Of a stretch of DNA of 64,000 nucleotides, positions 18,169-26,124 are shown piece after piece. The position numbers and the translations under genes are program-made. The first letter of the stretch is position 1. Each line of letters opens with the position of its first letter. The notes beneath the pieces were generated by a model that saw nothing but the letters and a program-made list of their open reading frames with translations, made no database searches and was not told where the DNA came from. Source of the DNA: Rhabdaerophilum sp. SD176 (GTDB taxonomy: Bacteria; Pseudomonadota; Alphaproteobacteria; Rhizobiales; Beijerinckiaceae); the NCBI RefSeq assembly GCF_030143245.1, contig NZ_JARJNS010000003.1:248001-312000 (forward strand). The letters are read 5' to 3'.

Positions 18169-19828
18169 GGCGCAACTCCGCGTTGAAGGCGGCCTTGAAC
18201 GGCTGGATGCCCAGCCGCCGCACGGAATCGACAAAGAGCTCGCCCGGCTGGCGATGGTCGAGATAGACCGCCAGCAGCCGTTCGATCGCATCGGGAACCT
18301 CGTCGGCGCCGAGGCCGGGGCCCAGGATCTCGCCGATCGCGCTGGCATTGCCGGCATCGCCGCCAAGCGTGATCTGGTAGGATTCCTCGCCGCGTTTCTC
18401 GAGCCCGAGAATGCCGATATGCCCGACATGGTGGTGGCCGCAGGCATTGATGCAGCCGGAAATCTTGATGGCCAGCGGCCCGATTTCCTGCTGCCTATCC
18501 GGCGCAGCGAACCGTGTCGCCAGCGCCTGAGCGATCGGGATGGAGCGTGCTGTGGCCAGTGCGCAGTAATCGAGCCCCGGGCAGGCGATGATATCGGTGA
18601 TCAGCCCCGCATTGGCCGTGGCCAGGCCGCCGGCTGCCAGCGCATGCCAGAGGTCGAACAATTCGTCCTGTCGTACGTTGGGCAGGACGAGGTTCTGAGC
18701 ATGTGTGACCCGGATCTCGCCGAACGAATGGCGGTCCGCGAGCTCGGCGACGAGCCGCATCCCGGCCGAGGTGATATCGCCCGGGGCCTCGCCGATGCCC
18801 TTCAGCGAAAGCGTGACGGCCTGATAGCCCGGCACCTTGTGCGGGAAACCGTTCTGCGCCACCCAGCGATCGAATTCCGGGTTGGCTGCCCGGGCCCGGC
18901 GGAGCGCCGGCGGATTGTCCTGCAACTCGGCATAGGCCGGCGGTGCGAAGTACCGCTCGATCCGCCCAACCTCTGCGGCATCTGCCTGGATCCGCAGCGG
19001 GTCAAGCTGTGCAAACTCCGCCTCGACCCTGTCGCGGAAGGCCTCAATCCCGATCTCGTGGACGAGGATCTTCACCCGTGCCTTGTACTTGTTGTCCCGC
19101 CGCCCTTCGGCATTGTAGACACGCATCAGCGCTTCCAGATAGGCGAGCAGATGCGGCTTCGGCAGGAAGTCGCGCACCCATTTGCCGACCATTGGCGTCC
19201 GACCGAGACCGCCGCCAACCAGCACTGCATAGCCTGTTTCGCCGGTTTCCGGATGCCGGACAATGCGCAGCCCGATATCGTGCACGGAAACGGCGGCCCG
19301 GTCCTCGGCCGCGCCGGTCACCGCGATCTTGAACTTGCGCGGCAGGAAACTGAATTCCGGATGCGCGGTTGACCATTGCCGGATCAATTCGGCGACCGGG
19401 CGGGGATCCTCGATCTCGTCCGCCGCCACGCCGGCAAACTGGTCCGCCGTAACATTCCGGATGCAATTGCCCGAGGTCTGGATGGCATGCATCTCGACAT
19501 CGGCGAGCAGGGCCAGGATTTCCGGCACGTCCTTCAGCTGGATCCAGTTGAACTGCAGGTTCTGTCGCGTCGTGAAATGGCCATAGCTGCGGTCGAAGCG
19601 CTCGCCGATCAGCGCGAGCTGCCGCAACTGCCGCGCCGAGAGCGTGCCATAGGGAATGGCGATCCGGAGCATGTAGGCATGCAACTGCAGGTAAACGCCG
19701 TTCTGCAGGCGGAGCGGCTTGAACTCGTCCTCAGTCAGCGCGCCCGCAAGACGGCGCTGCACCTGCGCCGAAAACTGCGCCACGCGATCGCGCACAAAGG
19801 CGGCATCGAACTCATCATAGCGATACAT
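18155..19828 (-). CDS. cysI: Nitrite/sulfite reductase hemoprotein (sulfite reductase)
   Basis: The 557-residue siroheme/[4Fe-4S] reductase converts sulfite to sulfide in six electrons. Ferredoxin-like half domains are visible (YGHFTTRQNLQFNWI; NCIRNVTADQFAG; GGLGRTP). The cluster ligands are ACPGLDYCALA and KISGCINACGHHHVG, near residues 425 and 465. The family also contains nitrite reductases, but neighbours cysH, cysD, cysN and cysG make the sulfite role very likely. No CysJ flavoprotein is present, so the electron donor is probably ferredoxin or a separate reductase. It starts three bases after the DUF2849 gene. Confidence 0.94.
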   Translation of the reverse strand: MYRYDEFDAAFVRDRVAQFSAQVQRRLAGALTEDEFKPLRLQNGVYLQLHAYMLRIAIPYGTLSARQLRQLALIGERFDRSYGHFTTRQNLQFNWIQLKDVPEILALLADVEMHAIQTSGNCIRNVTADQFAGVAADEIEDPRPVAELIRQWSTAHPEFSFLPRKFKIAVTGAAEDRAAVSVHDIGLRIVRHPETGETGYAVLVGGGLGRTPMVGKWVRDFLPKPHLLAYLEALMRVYNAEGRRDNKYKARVKILVHEIGIEAFRDRVEAEFAQLDPLRIQADAAEVGRIERYFAPPAYAELQDNPPALRRARAANPEFDRWVAQNGFPHKVPGYQAVTLSLKGIGEAPGDITSAGMRLVAELADRHSFGEIRVTHAQNLVLPNVRQDELFDLWHALAAGGLATANAGLITDIIACPGLDYCALATARSIPIAQALATRFAAPDRQQEIGPLAIKISGCINACGHHHVGHIGILGLEKRGEESYQITLGGDAGNASAIGEILGPGLGADEVPDAIERLLAVYLDHRQPGELFVDSVRRLGIQPFKAAFNAELRHDAA

Positions 19829-19831
19829 GGG

Positions 19832-20182
19832 TCACCTCGTGCGGCCGGCCTGCGCGGCAAGGCCAGGAAACTCTGCCTGCTTGCCGAGATCCGGGCGGAT
19901 CGTCGGGCCGAGCAGGCGGAAACGCTCGCGGAAATGGCGGGGTACGGGGATGCCGCCTTCGGACAGAACGACATCGACGAGATAGGCATCGACCACCCGG
20001 TTCAGCTGCATCGCCTCTTGGCCGGCCGCCTCCAGCCGGATGGACGCTGCTTCGTCTCCCGCGAGTAGTGCCTCTCCTGGATGCCGGGTCCAGCCATCAC
20101 CGGTGAAGAAGACGGTGTCCCCGGTGAGCAGGTCATTGGCGATCAGGATCGCTGGCAGGGGTTGGAGCTTGGCCGTGGACAT
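19832..20182 (-). CDS. DUF2849 domain protein, first gene of the cys operon
   Basis: A 116-residue protein starting MSTAKLQPLPAILIANDLLT. The pattern LTGDTVFFTGDGWTRHPGEA, then VVDAYLVDVVLSEGGIPVP, is that of the small DUF2849 family, which precedes cysI in many Alphaproteobacteria. Its function is unknown. It is the first gene after the divergent promoter that carries the dyad at 20225-20246. ATG 20182 is preferred; the longer frame to 20266 would run through that operator. Confidence 0.88.
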   Translation of the reverse strand: MSTAKLQPLPAILIANDLLTGDTVFFTGDGWTRHPGEALLAGDEAASIRLEAAGQEAMQLNRVVDAYLVDVVLSEGGIPVPRHFRERFRLLGPTIRPDLGKQAEFPGLAAQAGRTR

Positions 20183-20224
20183 GGCGGGTTCCGGGTCCGT
20201 CGCGCAGCCGGGAATGACCGCGCA

Positions 20225-20258
20225 TTTGTTCGTTATTCCGAACAAAATGGATACTATA
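20225..20258 (-). promoter_or_regulatory. Operator-like dyad and -10 element of the cys operon
   Basis: A perfect 8-base inverted repeat, TTTGTTCG at 20225-20232 and CGAACAAA at 20239-20246, has a 6-base spacer. On the minus strand a -10-like TATAGT lies at 20258-20253, so transcription would start at about the edge of the dyad. This is the arrangement expected of a repressor site. The adjacent divergent Rrf2-type regulator is the obvious candidate to bind it. I saw no clear -35 at 17 bases. Confidence 0.6.
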
Positions 20259-20382
20259 CCCGTCATTCTCTTCCAATTCGGGGTCCGGAGCCTGGGCTTT
20301 CAAACTTCGGGCCCTGCGGAGAACGATTTTCTCCTGCCCCTTCCGGCTTCCGTTTCCGATAGCTATGCGGTATCGCGAAACG

Positions 20383-20802
20383 ATGTGGCTCAACCAGCAA
20401 ACGCTTGATGCGATCCGGATCATGGCCGAGCTGGCGACGCGCTGGCCGCGCCTGACCCGCGCTTCGGATCTGGTCGATGTCACGGGGATATCGTTCGTCA
20501 ACATCCAGAAAACGGTCCACGCCCTCGCGTTGGGGCGCTTGCTCGAGACCAGCCGTGGCCGTTATGGAGGCATCCGCCTCGCCCGCGCGCCAGACGAGAT
20601 CAATATCGGCGAGATTGTCCGGGCCTTCGAGCCGAAGGATTGTCCCGTCAACTTCCTCGTCGCCTCCACGGTCAGCGCCGGTATTTCGGCACTGCTCTTC
20701 AAGGCCCATCGTGGGTTCTTCCAGCCGCTCGAGGCGACGACCTTGGCTGATCTCGACCTCCCCTCCCTCAGCAATGAAGGGCGCCGTCGCCTCGAAGCCT
20801 AG
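20383..20802 (+). CDS. Rrf2 family transcriptional regulator, divergent from the cys operon
   Basis: A 139-residue Rrf2-type protein. The winged-helix start MWLNQQTLDAIRIMAELATR aligns with the family pattern MRLTxxxxYALR, which is why ATG 20383 is chosen over the in-frame ATG at 20365; neither has a strong ribosome site. The segments VNIQKTVHALALGRLLETSR and GRYGGIRLARAPDEINIGEI are the recognition helix and wing. The three-cysteine cluster of IscR/NsrR is missing (only one Cys, in PKDCPVNF), so it is unlikely to hold an Fe-S cluster of that type. CymR, a cysteine-metabolism repressor, belongs to the same family. Its position suggests control of sulfate assimilation. Confidence 0.88.
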   Translation: MWLNQQTLDAIRIMAELATRWPRLTRASDLVDVTGISFVNIQKTVHALALGRLLETSRGRYGGIRLARAPDEINIGEIVRAFEPKDCPVNFLVASTVSAGISALLFKAHRGFFQPLEATTLADLDLPSLSNEGRRRLEA

Positions 20803-21620
20803 GCCGGATTGCCAGGCATGAGCCGCGCCTGCGGCAGGATCGCCGGGAGGCCATGATGCCAGGCAATGTCCAGTTGGACGCCGAACACCTTCGCCAGCAG
20901 GGTTTCGTTCAGGATCTCGGACGCAGGGCCCTGCGCGGCAATGCGCCCGCTCCTGAGCACGACGAGATGATCCGCATAGCAGGCAGCGAGGTTGAGATCA
21001 TGCAGGATGGCCAGCACGGCCACGGGGCTGTCCGGCCGCCGCGTCAGCGCTTGCGCGGCATCCAACAGCGCAAATTGATGTTCTAGATCGAGGCTGGCGA
21101 TCGGCTCGTCCAGCATCAGCACCTGCCGTGTCTCGATCCGCCGGGCCGCCTCGAGCTGGCAGAGGGCCCGCGCGAAATGCACGCGCTGCTGCTCGCCGCC
21201 CGACAGCGTCTGGAAATCCCGGTCTGCAAGCGAAAGCATGTCCGCCGAACGGAGGCTCGCCTCGACGAGATTATCCTGCTCGATCCGGGTCAACCGGCGG
21301 CCGACCGCGAGGATGCCAAGGGCGACAACCTCGTGCACCCGGAACGGGAAGCCAAGCCGCCCGCTCTGCGCCATCACCACGCGCCGTGCCGCCATGTGCC
21401 AGGCCGGCACCTGCGCAATCGGCTCACCGAGGCTGGTAACCCTGCCGCGCTGCGGCGTCAGCTCGCCGGACATCAGCCGGAGCAGGGTGCTCTTTCCGGC
21501 GCCATTCGGGCCGATCACGACCGTCAGTTTCCCGGGATGCAAGGCGAGATCGGCCATCTCGACGAGCCAGCGCCCCCCTGTTGCGTAGCCGGCATTCTCG
21601 GCTGTCAGCCATGCGTTCAT
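20799..21620 (-). CDS. hmuV: Haem ABC transporter ATP-binding protein
   Basis: The 273-residue ABC ATPase powers the HmuTU haem importer. Walker A is GPNGAGKSTLLRLM, the signature is LSGGEQQRVHFARAL, and Walker B is VLMLDEPIASLD, followed by the H-loop AILHDLN. The C-terminal FGVQLDIAWHHGLPAILP is typical of HmuV/FecE-type subunits. ATG 21620 overlaps the hmuU stop as ATGA. Its stop codon TAG (20799-20801) overlaps the convergent Rrf2 gene stop inside a single CTAG. Confidence 0.94.
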   Translation of the reverse strand: MNAWLTAENAGYATGGRWLVEMADLALHPGKLTVVIGPNGAGKSTLLRLMSGELTPQRGRVTSLGEPIAQVPAWHMAARRVVMAQSGRLGFPFRVHEVVALGILAVGRRLTRIEQDNLVEASLRSADMLSLADRDFQTLSGGEQQRVHFARALCQLEAARRIETRQVLMLDEPIASLDLEHQFALLDAAQALTRRPDSPVAVLAILHDLNLAACYADHLVVLRSGRIAAQGPASEILNETLLAKVFGVQLDIAWHHGLPAILPQARLMPGNPA

Positions 21621-22744
21621 TCGAAGGGCCTCGCTTGGCGCCGCAACAGCAGCCACAGGAAGAACGGCGCGCCGATGGCCGCCGTAAGGATGCCAATGGG
21701 AAGCTCGGCCGGCGCAACGACAAGCCGTGCGACGATATCCGCCGCGAGCAGCAGCACCGCGCCACCCAGTGCGCTGAAGGGCAGGAGCAGGCGATGGCTG
21801 GCTCCGAGCAGCAGGCGCAGGATGTGGGGCACGACAAGGCCGACAAAACCGATCATTCCCGCCACTGCCACCGAGGTGCCGACAGCCACCGCGGCGATGA
21901 GGATGGCGGCCGCCTTCACCCGCTGGACCGGCAGCCCGAGATGGAAGGCCTCCGCCTCACCGAGGGCCAGCGCGTCGAGGCCCCGGGAGAGAAAGGGGGC
22001 TGCCACGAGAATGGCGATCATGGCCGGTGCGACCGCGGCGAGCTTGGTCCAGCTGGCGCCGGAAAAGCTGCCCAATGCCCAGAAGGTGAGGTCGCGCAAT
22101 TGCCGGTCGTCCGAGAGATAGGCAAGAAAGCCGGACATGGCGCCGCTCAATGCGCCCAAGGCCACGCCGGCCAGCATCATGGTCGCGATCGAAGTCCGGC
22201 CGGCGCGTGTTGCGATCCCGTAGAGAACGAGGGTCGAGCCGAGCCCGCCGAGAAACGCGCCGACCGGCAGAATCGCGAAGGGCAGCTTGCCGAAGGCGGG
22301 CGCCAGCAGCCTCTCGCCGAAAACGATCGTGATTCCGGCCGCAAGGGCAGCGCCGGCTGAAACGCCGATCAGGCCCGGATCGGCCAATGGATTGCGGAAC
22401 AGCCCCTGCAGCATCGCGCCCGAAACGGCAAGCGCCGCACCGACCAGCATGGCCAGCATGGCGCGGGGCAAACGGATATTGGCAAGGATCAGTGACTCGC
22501 GCGTGTCGGGCAGGCTCCCGTTGCCGATCAATCCGCCGAGAATTTTCAGCAGGCTATCGACTGACAGGGCCACGGCGCCCTTGAAGAGGGACAGGAAGAA
22601 CAGCCCCGCAAGCACGGCGCCGCCGAAAGCCGCCCAGAGCACCGCCCGGCGATGCCGGGCCGTGCCAAGGAGGGCCACGACGCCTTCACGGCCGGAACCG
22701 GATCGCCCGGGCTCCAGAGCATTGCGCATCGGACCCACACTCAT
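21617..22744 (-). CDS. hmuU: Haem ABC transporter permease (FecCD family)
   Basis: A 375-residue integral membrane protein with about ten spans. FecCD-family hallmarks are RLPRAMLAMLVGAALAVSGA, LQGLFRNPLADPGLIGVSAG, FWALGSFSGASW and GMIGFVGLVVPHILRL. The first 30 residues are polar and variable, so a slightly later start is possible; MSVGP at 22744 overlaps the hmuT stop as ATGA and was kept. It forms the inner-membrane channel for haem with HmuV and receives haem from HmuT. Confidence 0.94.
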   Translation of the reverse strand: MSVGPMRNALEPGRSGSGREGVVALLGTARHRRAVLWAAFGGAVLAGLFFLSLFKGAVALSVDSLLKILGGLIGNGSLPDTRESLILANIRLPRAMLAMLVGAALAVSGAMLQGLFRNPLADPGLIGVSAGAALAAGITIVFGERLLAPAFGKLPFAILPVGAFLGGLGSTLVLYGIATRAGRTSIATMMLAGVALGALSGAMSGFLAYLSDDRQLRDLTFWALGSFSGASWTKLAAVAPAMIAILVAAPFLSRGLDALALGEAEAFHLGLPVQRVKAAAILIAAVAVGTSVAVAGMIGFVGLVVPHILRLLLGASHRLLLPFSALGGAVLLLAADIVARLVVAPAELPIGILTAAIGAPFFLWLLLRRQARPFE

Positions 22745-23628
22745 GGCCGGGGAACCGCTTCCGCACGATCCCGATTGGCCGCCGGGTAGAGCCGGCTCAT
22801 CAGATCACGGGCCGCTTCGGCTGTTCGGGGTCCAAACCCGAGGAGGTAGAGACCATCCATCATAATCAGTGCCCGATCAGCCGCCGCCGGTGTCAGCCGG
22901 AATGCGGGATGGGCGAAAAGATCGGCGGCGGCCACAGCATGGTCGCCCCGTTGCATCATCACGATGACATCCGGCGCGGCGGCAATGATCCCTTCGTCCG
23001 AGACGGGCTTGAAACCCTCCAGCGTCTCGACGGCGTTGATGCCGCCGGCAAGGCCGATCATCGCCGCGGCGGAACTGTTGCGGCCGGCCACCATCACCCG
23101 TCCATTCTGCATCGACAGTACGAACAGAACGCGTTTGGGCCGGGAGATCCGCGCGCGGTCCTCTGCCAGCCGGGCAAAGCCAAGGGCGATCCGGTCAGCC
23201 AGGGAATCGGCCGCAGCCTTCTGTCCGACCACAGCGCCGATCATGCGGATCCGCGCGAGCACGCCGGCCTCGCTGGGCTCCTCGGTCAGGAGCTGGACAG
23301 GAATGCCGGACTGCCGGATCAATGCCAGCACGTCCGGCGGGCCGGCCCCGTCGATGGCCAGTACGAGATCCGGCCTGAGTGAAAGCACACCCTCGGCCGA
23401 AAGCGCGCGGACATAGCCGACATTCGGCAGGCGCTGTAACGCATCGGCCGGATAGAGCGAGGTCGAATCGACCCCGACCAGCCGGCCAGCCTCTCCGAGA
23501 GCATGGATTGTCTCGGTAACGACCCCGCCCGCCGCGACGATGCGCTTGGGCTCGGCTGCCACTTGAGATGCGCCCAGCGCGAGCGTGGCGAGAAGGGCGA
23601 GAGCGTGTTTCTGCAGAGTGGCGCGCAT
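22741..23628 (-). CDS. hmuT: Haem ABC transporter periplasmic binding protein
   Basis: The 295-residue periplasmic protein begins with a clear signal peptide (RATLQKHALALLATLALGA, cleavage after VAA). The mature part starts EPKRIVAAGGVVTETIHALG and contains VGVDSTSLYPADALQRLPNV and the conserved Tyr region VGYVRALSAEGVLSL, as in ShuT/HmuT proteins, where a Tyr ligates haem. ATG 23628 has a GTGAGG ribosome site; a GTG at 23640 overlapping the hemP stop is an alternative four codons longer. It passes haem to HmuUV. Confidence 0.93.
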   Translation of the reverse strand: MRATLQKHALALLATLALGASQVAAEPKRIVAAGGVVTETIHALGEAGRLVGVDSTSLYPADALQRLPNVGYVRALSAEGVLSLRPDLVLAIDGAGPPDVLALIRQSGIPVQLLTEEPSEAGVLARIRMIGAVVGQKAAADSLADRIALGFARLAEDRARISRPKRVLFVLSMQNGRVMVAGRNSSAAAMIGLAGGINAVETLEGFKPVSDEGIIAAAPDVIVMMQRGDHAVAAADLFAHPAFRLTPAAADRALIMMDGLYLLGFGPRTAEAARDLMSRLYPAANRDRAEAVPRP

Positions 23629-23636
23629 GGTGAGCC

Positions 23637-23846
23637 TCACTTGGTCAGGATGAGCCGGTTATTGGCGGTGATCCGCAGGCGATAGCGGTCGCCATTATGG
23701 AGAAGGATGGCCTCCCGCTCGGCACCGAGAAGGTCGGCGACATTGACGAGGCCAAGTCCGGAGACGGGATCGACCGGCAACGGATCGCGGCGCGGCGCGG
23801 CGCCGGCTCTTTCAGCAGGATGAGATTCAAGAAGATTTTGGGTCAT
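23637..23846 (-). CDS. hemP: Hemin uptake protein HemP/HmuP
   Basis: A 69-residue protein with the HemP signature at its C-terminus: AEREAILLHNGDRYRLRITA followed by NNRLILTK. In Bradyrhizobium japonicum, HmuP is described as a co-activator of Irr-dependent haem-uptake genes, so this is probably a regulator rather than a transporter part. It is the first gene of the hemP-hmuTUV operon. ATG 23846 is the only good start; no strong Shine-Dalgarno is visible. The N-terminal third is variable and proline/alanine-rich. Confidence 0.9.
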   Translation of the reverse strand: MTQNLLESHPAERAGAAPRRDPLPVDPVSGLGLVNVADLLGAEREAILLHNGDRYRLRITANNRLILTK

Positions 23847-23873
23847 TTGGAGGTATTCCAGAGTGGGAAGCAG

Positions 23874-23890
23874 TTTAGAAATCCTCAAAA
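23874..23890. promoter_or_regulatory. ICE/Irr-box-like element
   Basis: TTTAGAA at 23874-23880, three bases, then CTCAAAA. I recall the rhizobial iron-control element as roughly TTTAGAA-N3-TTCTAAA; the match is 12 of 14 under that recollection. It lies 28 bases upstream of hemP, just downstream of a -10-like TTATGA (minus strand, 23907-23902). Assignment to Irr is inference. Confidence 0.4.
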
Positions 23891-23913
23891 CATGAGGAAA
23901 ATCATAAGATTAA

Positions 23914-23940
23914 TTGACTTCAGATGTCAGAATATATAGA
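23914..23940. promoter_or_regulatory. IRO-box-like palindrome in the hemP/hmuR divergent promoter
   Basis: Bases 23915-23929 read TGACTTCAGATGTCA, a palindrome with six of seven pairs matched, fitting TGA-N9-TCA, the IRO box described for RirA-regulated rhizobial iron genes. On the minus strand it contains CTGACA, 17 bases from TTATGA, a plausible hemP promoter. On the plus strand it overlaps TTGACT ahead of TATAGA (23935-23940), a possible hmuR promoter with a short spacer. One site could thus control both operons. Confidence 0.45.
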
Positions 23941-24050
23941 GCCGGTCAAGCGGAGGCGATGAGACCTGCCGCAACCAGCCAGCCAGCGCCCCGCCGAATG
24001 CGGCCTGCCAGCCAGCCAGACGTCATCAGAAACGGGTTTGGGGCAGACAG

Positions 24051-26123
24051 ATGGGATTCGGATTTCGACAGAGGCTGATGGCCTCGGTTTCGCTCGTCAT
24101 CGGCGTGGCGGCGTCGCCGGCGGTTCAGGCGCAGCAAGGCACTTCGCCGGGAACGACAGCGCTGGATGATATCAGCGTGACAGCGACAAGGCAGGAGGAG
24201 CGCGCGGTGGATTCGCTCGCCTCCGTTTCGGTGACCAACCGGCAGGAAATCCGCCGCCAGAACCCGCAGCGCATCGGGACGATCCTGAGCCAGACTCCGG
24301 GCGTGACGACGCAGGAAAATCCGAATGATCCGGCGACGGCGGTCAATGTGCGCGGGTTGCAGGATTTTGGCCGCGTTGCGGTGACAGTGGACGGGGCCCG
24401 CCAGAATTTCCAGCGCTCCGGTCACAATGCCAATGGCGCGTTCTTCCTCGATCCGGCCTTTATCCGGACCATCGATGTCACACGCGGCCCGGTGGCCAAT
24501 ATCTACGGTTCCGGTGCCATCGGCGGCGTGGTTTCCTTCGAGACGATCGAACCCAGGGATATCCTCCGCCCGCGTGAAAAGGTTGCGGGAGAACTGGGCT
24601 TCACTGCCCTGCTCGGCGGCCGCCAGAATGGCGTCTACGGCTCGGTGATCGGCGCTGCCCGCCCCGTTGACTGGGCCTCGGCGCTGATCGGCCTGAGCTT
24701 CCGTGATCTCAATCCCTATAAGGATGGTGGCGGCTTTTCGATCCGCGATTCCGGGCAGGATCTTGGTTCCGGCCTTGCGAAGATCGTCCTCACTCCGGGC
24801 GACGGGCACACGATCAAGCTCTCCGGCCAGTATCAGAAATACGAATTCGCAAATGGTCTCGGCACCGCTTCCGCGCCGCGCCGGACCAATGATGTCGAGA
24901 CCACCAATCTCGTCGCGCGCTACACGTTCTCGCGGCCGGATAATGACTGGGTCAGTCTCAGCACGACCATCTACCGCACGACGACGGATACCGATCAGGT
25001 CCGGATCAGTGGCACGCCAGCGCAGATCGGCAATGCGCGCTATTTCAAGATCGAGACAATCGGTATCGACGCCCATAACACGTCCCGCTTCAATGTCGGG
25101 CCGGTCAAGCTGGCCTCGACCTATGGTGTCGACTGGTTCCAGGACCGTGTCCGCACCTTCGATCCGTTCTCCAACGGCGACGAGACGACGCCTGGTGGCC
25201 GCCGGCAGGTTTACGGCGGCTTCGTCCAGAACCACTTCACCTGGTCGATTGTCGATGTGATCGCCGCGCTCCGCTATGATGGCTATTCCCTCAGCGGTGG
25301 CGGAAACGCGTCTGATGGCCAGCGTCTTTCGCCCAAGATCACCGTGGGTGTGACGCCGATCCAAGGCATCCAGCCCTACATCACCTATGCCGAGGGCTAC
25401 CGGGCTCCGGCCATTACCGAAACGCTGGTCAACGGTGCCCATCCGGCGCCTTCGACCTTCACCTTCATTCCGAACCCGAACCTCCGGCCGGAAATCGGCA
25501 GAACCCTCGAGGCCGGCATCAACCTAAAATACGACAACGTTTTCCTGCCGGGCGATGCCTTCCGCGGCAAGGTCTCGATCTTCGAGAACCGGGTCCGGAA
25601 CTTCATCGAGGGCGTCTTCTCCGACCCCGGCAATGATTGCGGCAACCCGGCCATTCCGGCGGGCTGTGCGGATGCCACCTTCCGCTACTCGAATGTGGCG
25701 CGCGCCCGCCTGCGCGGCATTGAGGGCGAGTTCGTCTATGATGCCCGGCGCTGGTATGTCTCGCTCGCCGGGTCGAGCATCCGCGGCGACAATCTCAGCG
25801 CGAACACGCCGCTGGAATCGGTCTATCCCGACAAGGTCATTGTCGGCGGCGGGCTGCGGTTCCTTGAGGAAAAACTCCTGATCGGAAGCCGGCTTACTTT
25901 GGTGGACAAGCAACGCCGCCTGCCGGCCGCCTCCGTGGCAGCGAATGCCAGCAAGGCCTATGCGCTGGTTGATGTTTTCGCCAGCTACGAGTTCGCGAAG
26001 GATATGCGTGCCTTCGCGCAAGTCGATAACATCGGTGATGTCCGCTACAAGCGCTATCGCGACAGCGATCGCAGCCCCGGCCTTGTCGCCAAGTTCGGCT
26101 TCTCCACCCGGCTGGGGATGTGA
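24051..26123 (+). CDS. hmuR: TonB-dependent haem/haemoglobin receptor
   Basis: The 690-residue outer-membrane receptor imports haem. A signal peptide ends at AVQA near residue 27. The plug domain (residues 40-160) contains a TonB-box-like DDISVTATR and the sequence VNVRGLQDFGRVAVTVDGAR. The beta-barrel carries the haem-receptor motifs YRAP (Tyr450) and NPNL (from Asn475) with a histidine (His464) between them, the arrangement known to bind haem. It ends in the aromatic C-terminal strand VAKFGFSTRLGM. It is divergent from hemP-hmuTUV and is followed by tonB with one base between stop and start. Confidence 0.94.
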   Translation: MGFGFRQRLMASVSLVIGVAASPAVQAQQGTSPGTTALDDISVTATRQEERAVDSLASVSVTNRQEIRRQNPQRIGTILSQTPGVTTQENPNDPATAVNVRGLQDFGRVAVTVDGARQNFQRSGHNANGAFFLDPAFIRTIDVTRGPVANIYGSGAIGGVVSFETIEPRDILRPREKVAGELGFTALLGGRQNGVYGSVIGAARPVDWASALIGLSFRDLNPYKDGGGFSIRDSGQDLGSGLAKIVLTPGDGHTIKLSGQYQKYEFANGLGTASAPRRTNDVETTNLVARYTFSRPDNDWVSLSTTIYRTTTDTDQVRISGTPAQIGNARYFKIETIGIDAHNTSRFNVGPVKLASTYGVDWFQDRVRTFDPFSNGDETTPGGRRQVYGGFVQNHFTWSIVDVIAALRYDGYSLSGGGNASDGQRLSPKITVGVTPIQGIQPYITYAEGYRAPAITETLVNGAHPAPSTFTFIPNPNLRPEIGRTLEAGINLKYDNVFLPGDAFRGKVSIFENRVRNFIEGVFSDPGNDCGNPAIPAGCADATFRYSNVARARLRGIEGEFVYDARRWYVSLAGSSIRGDNLSANTPLESVYPDKVIVGGGLRFLEEKLLIGSRLTLVDKQRRLPAASVAANASKAYALVDVFASYEFAKDMRAFAQVDNIGDVRYKRYRDSDRSPGLVAKFGFSTRLGM

Positions 26124-26124
26124 G

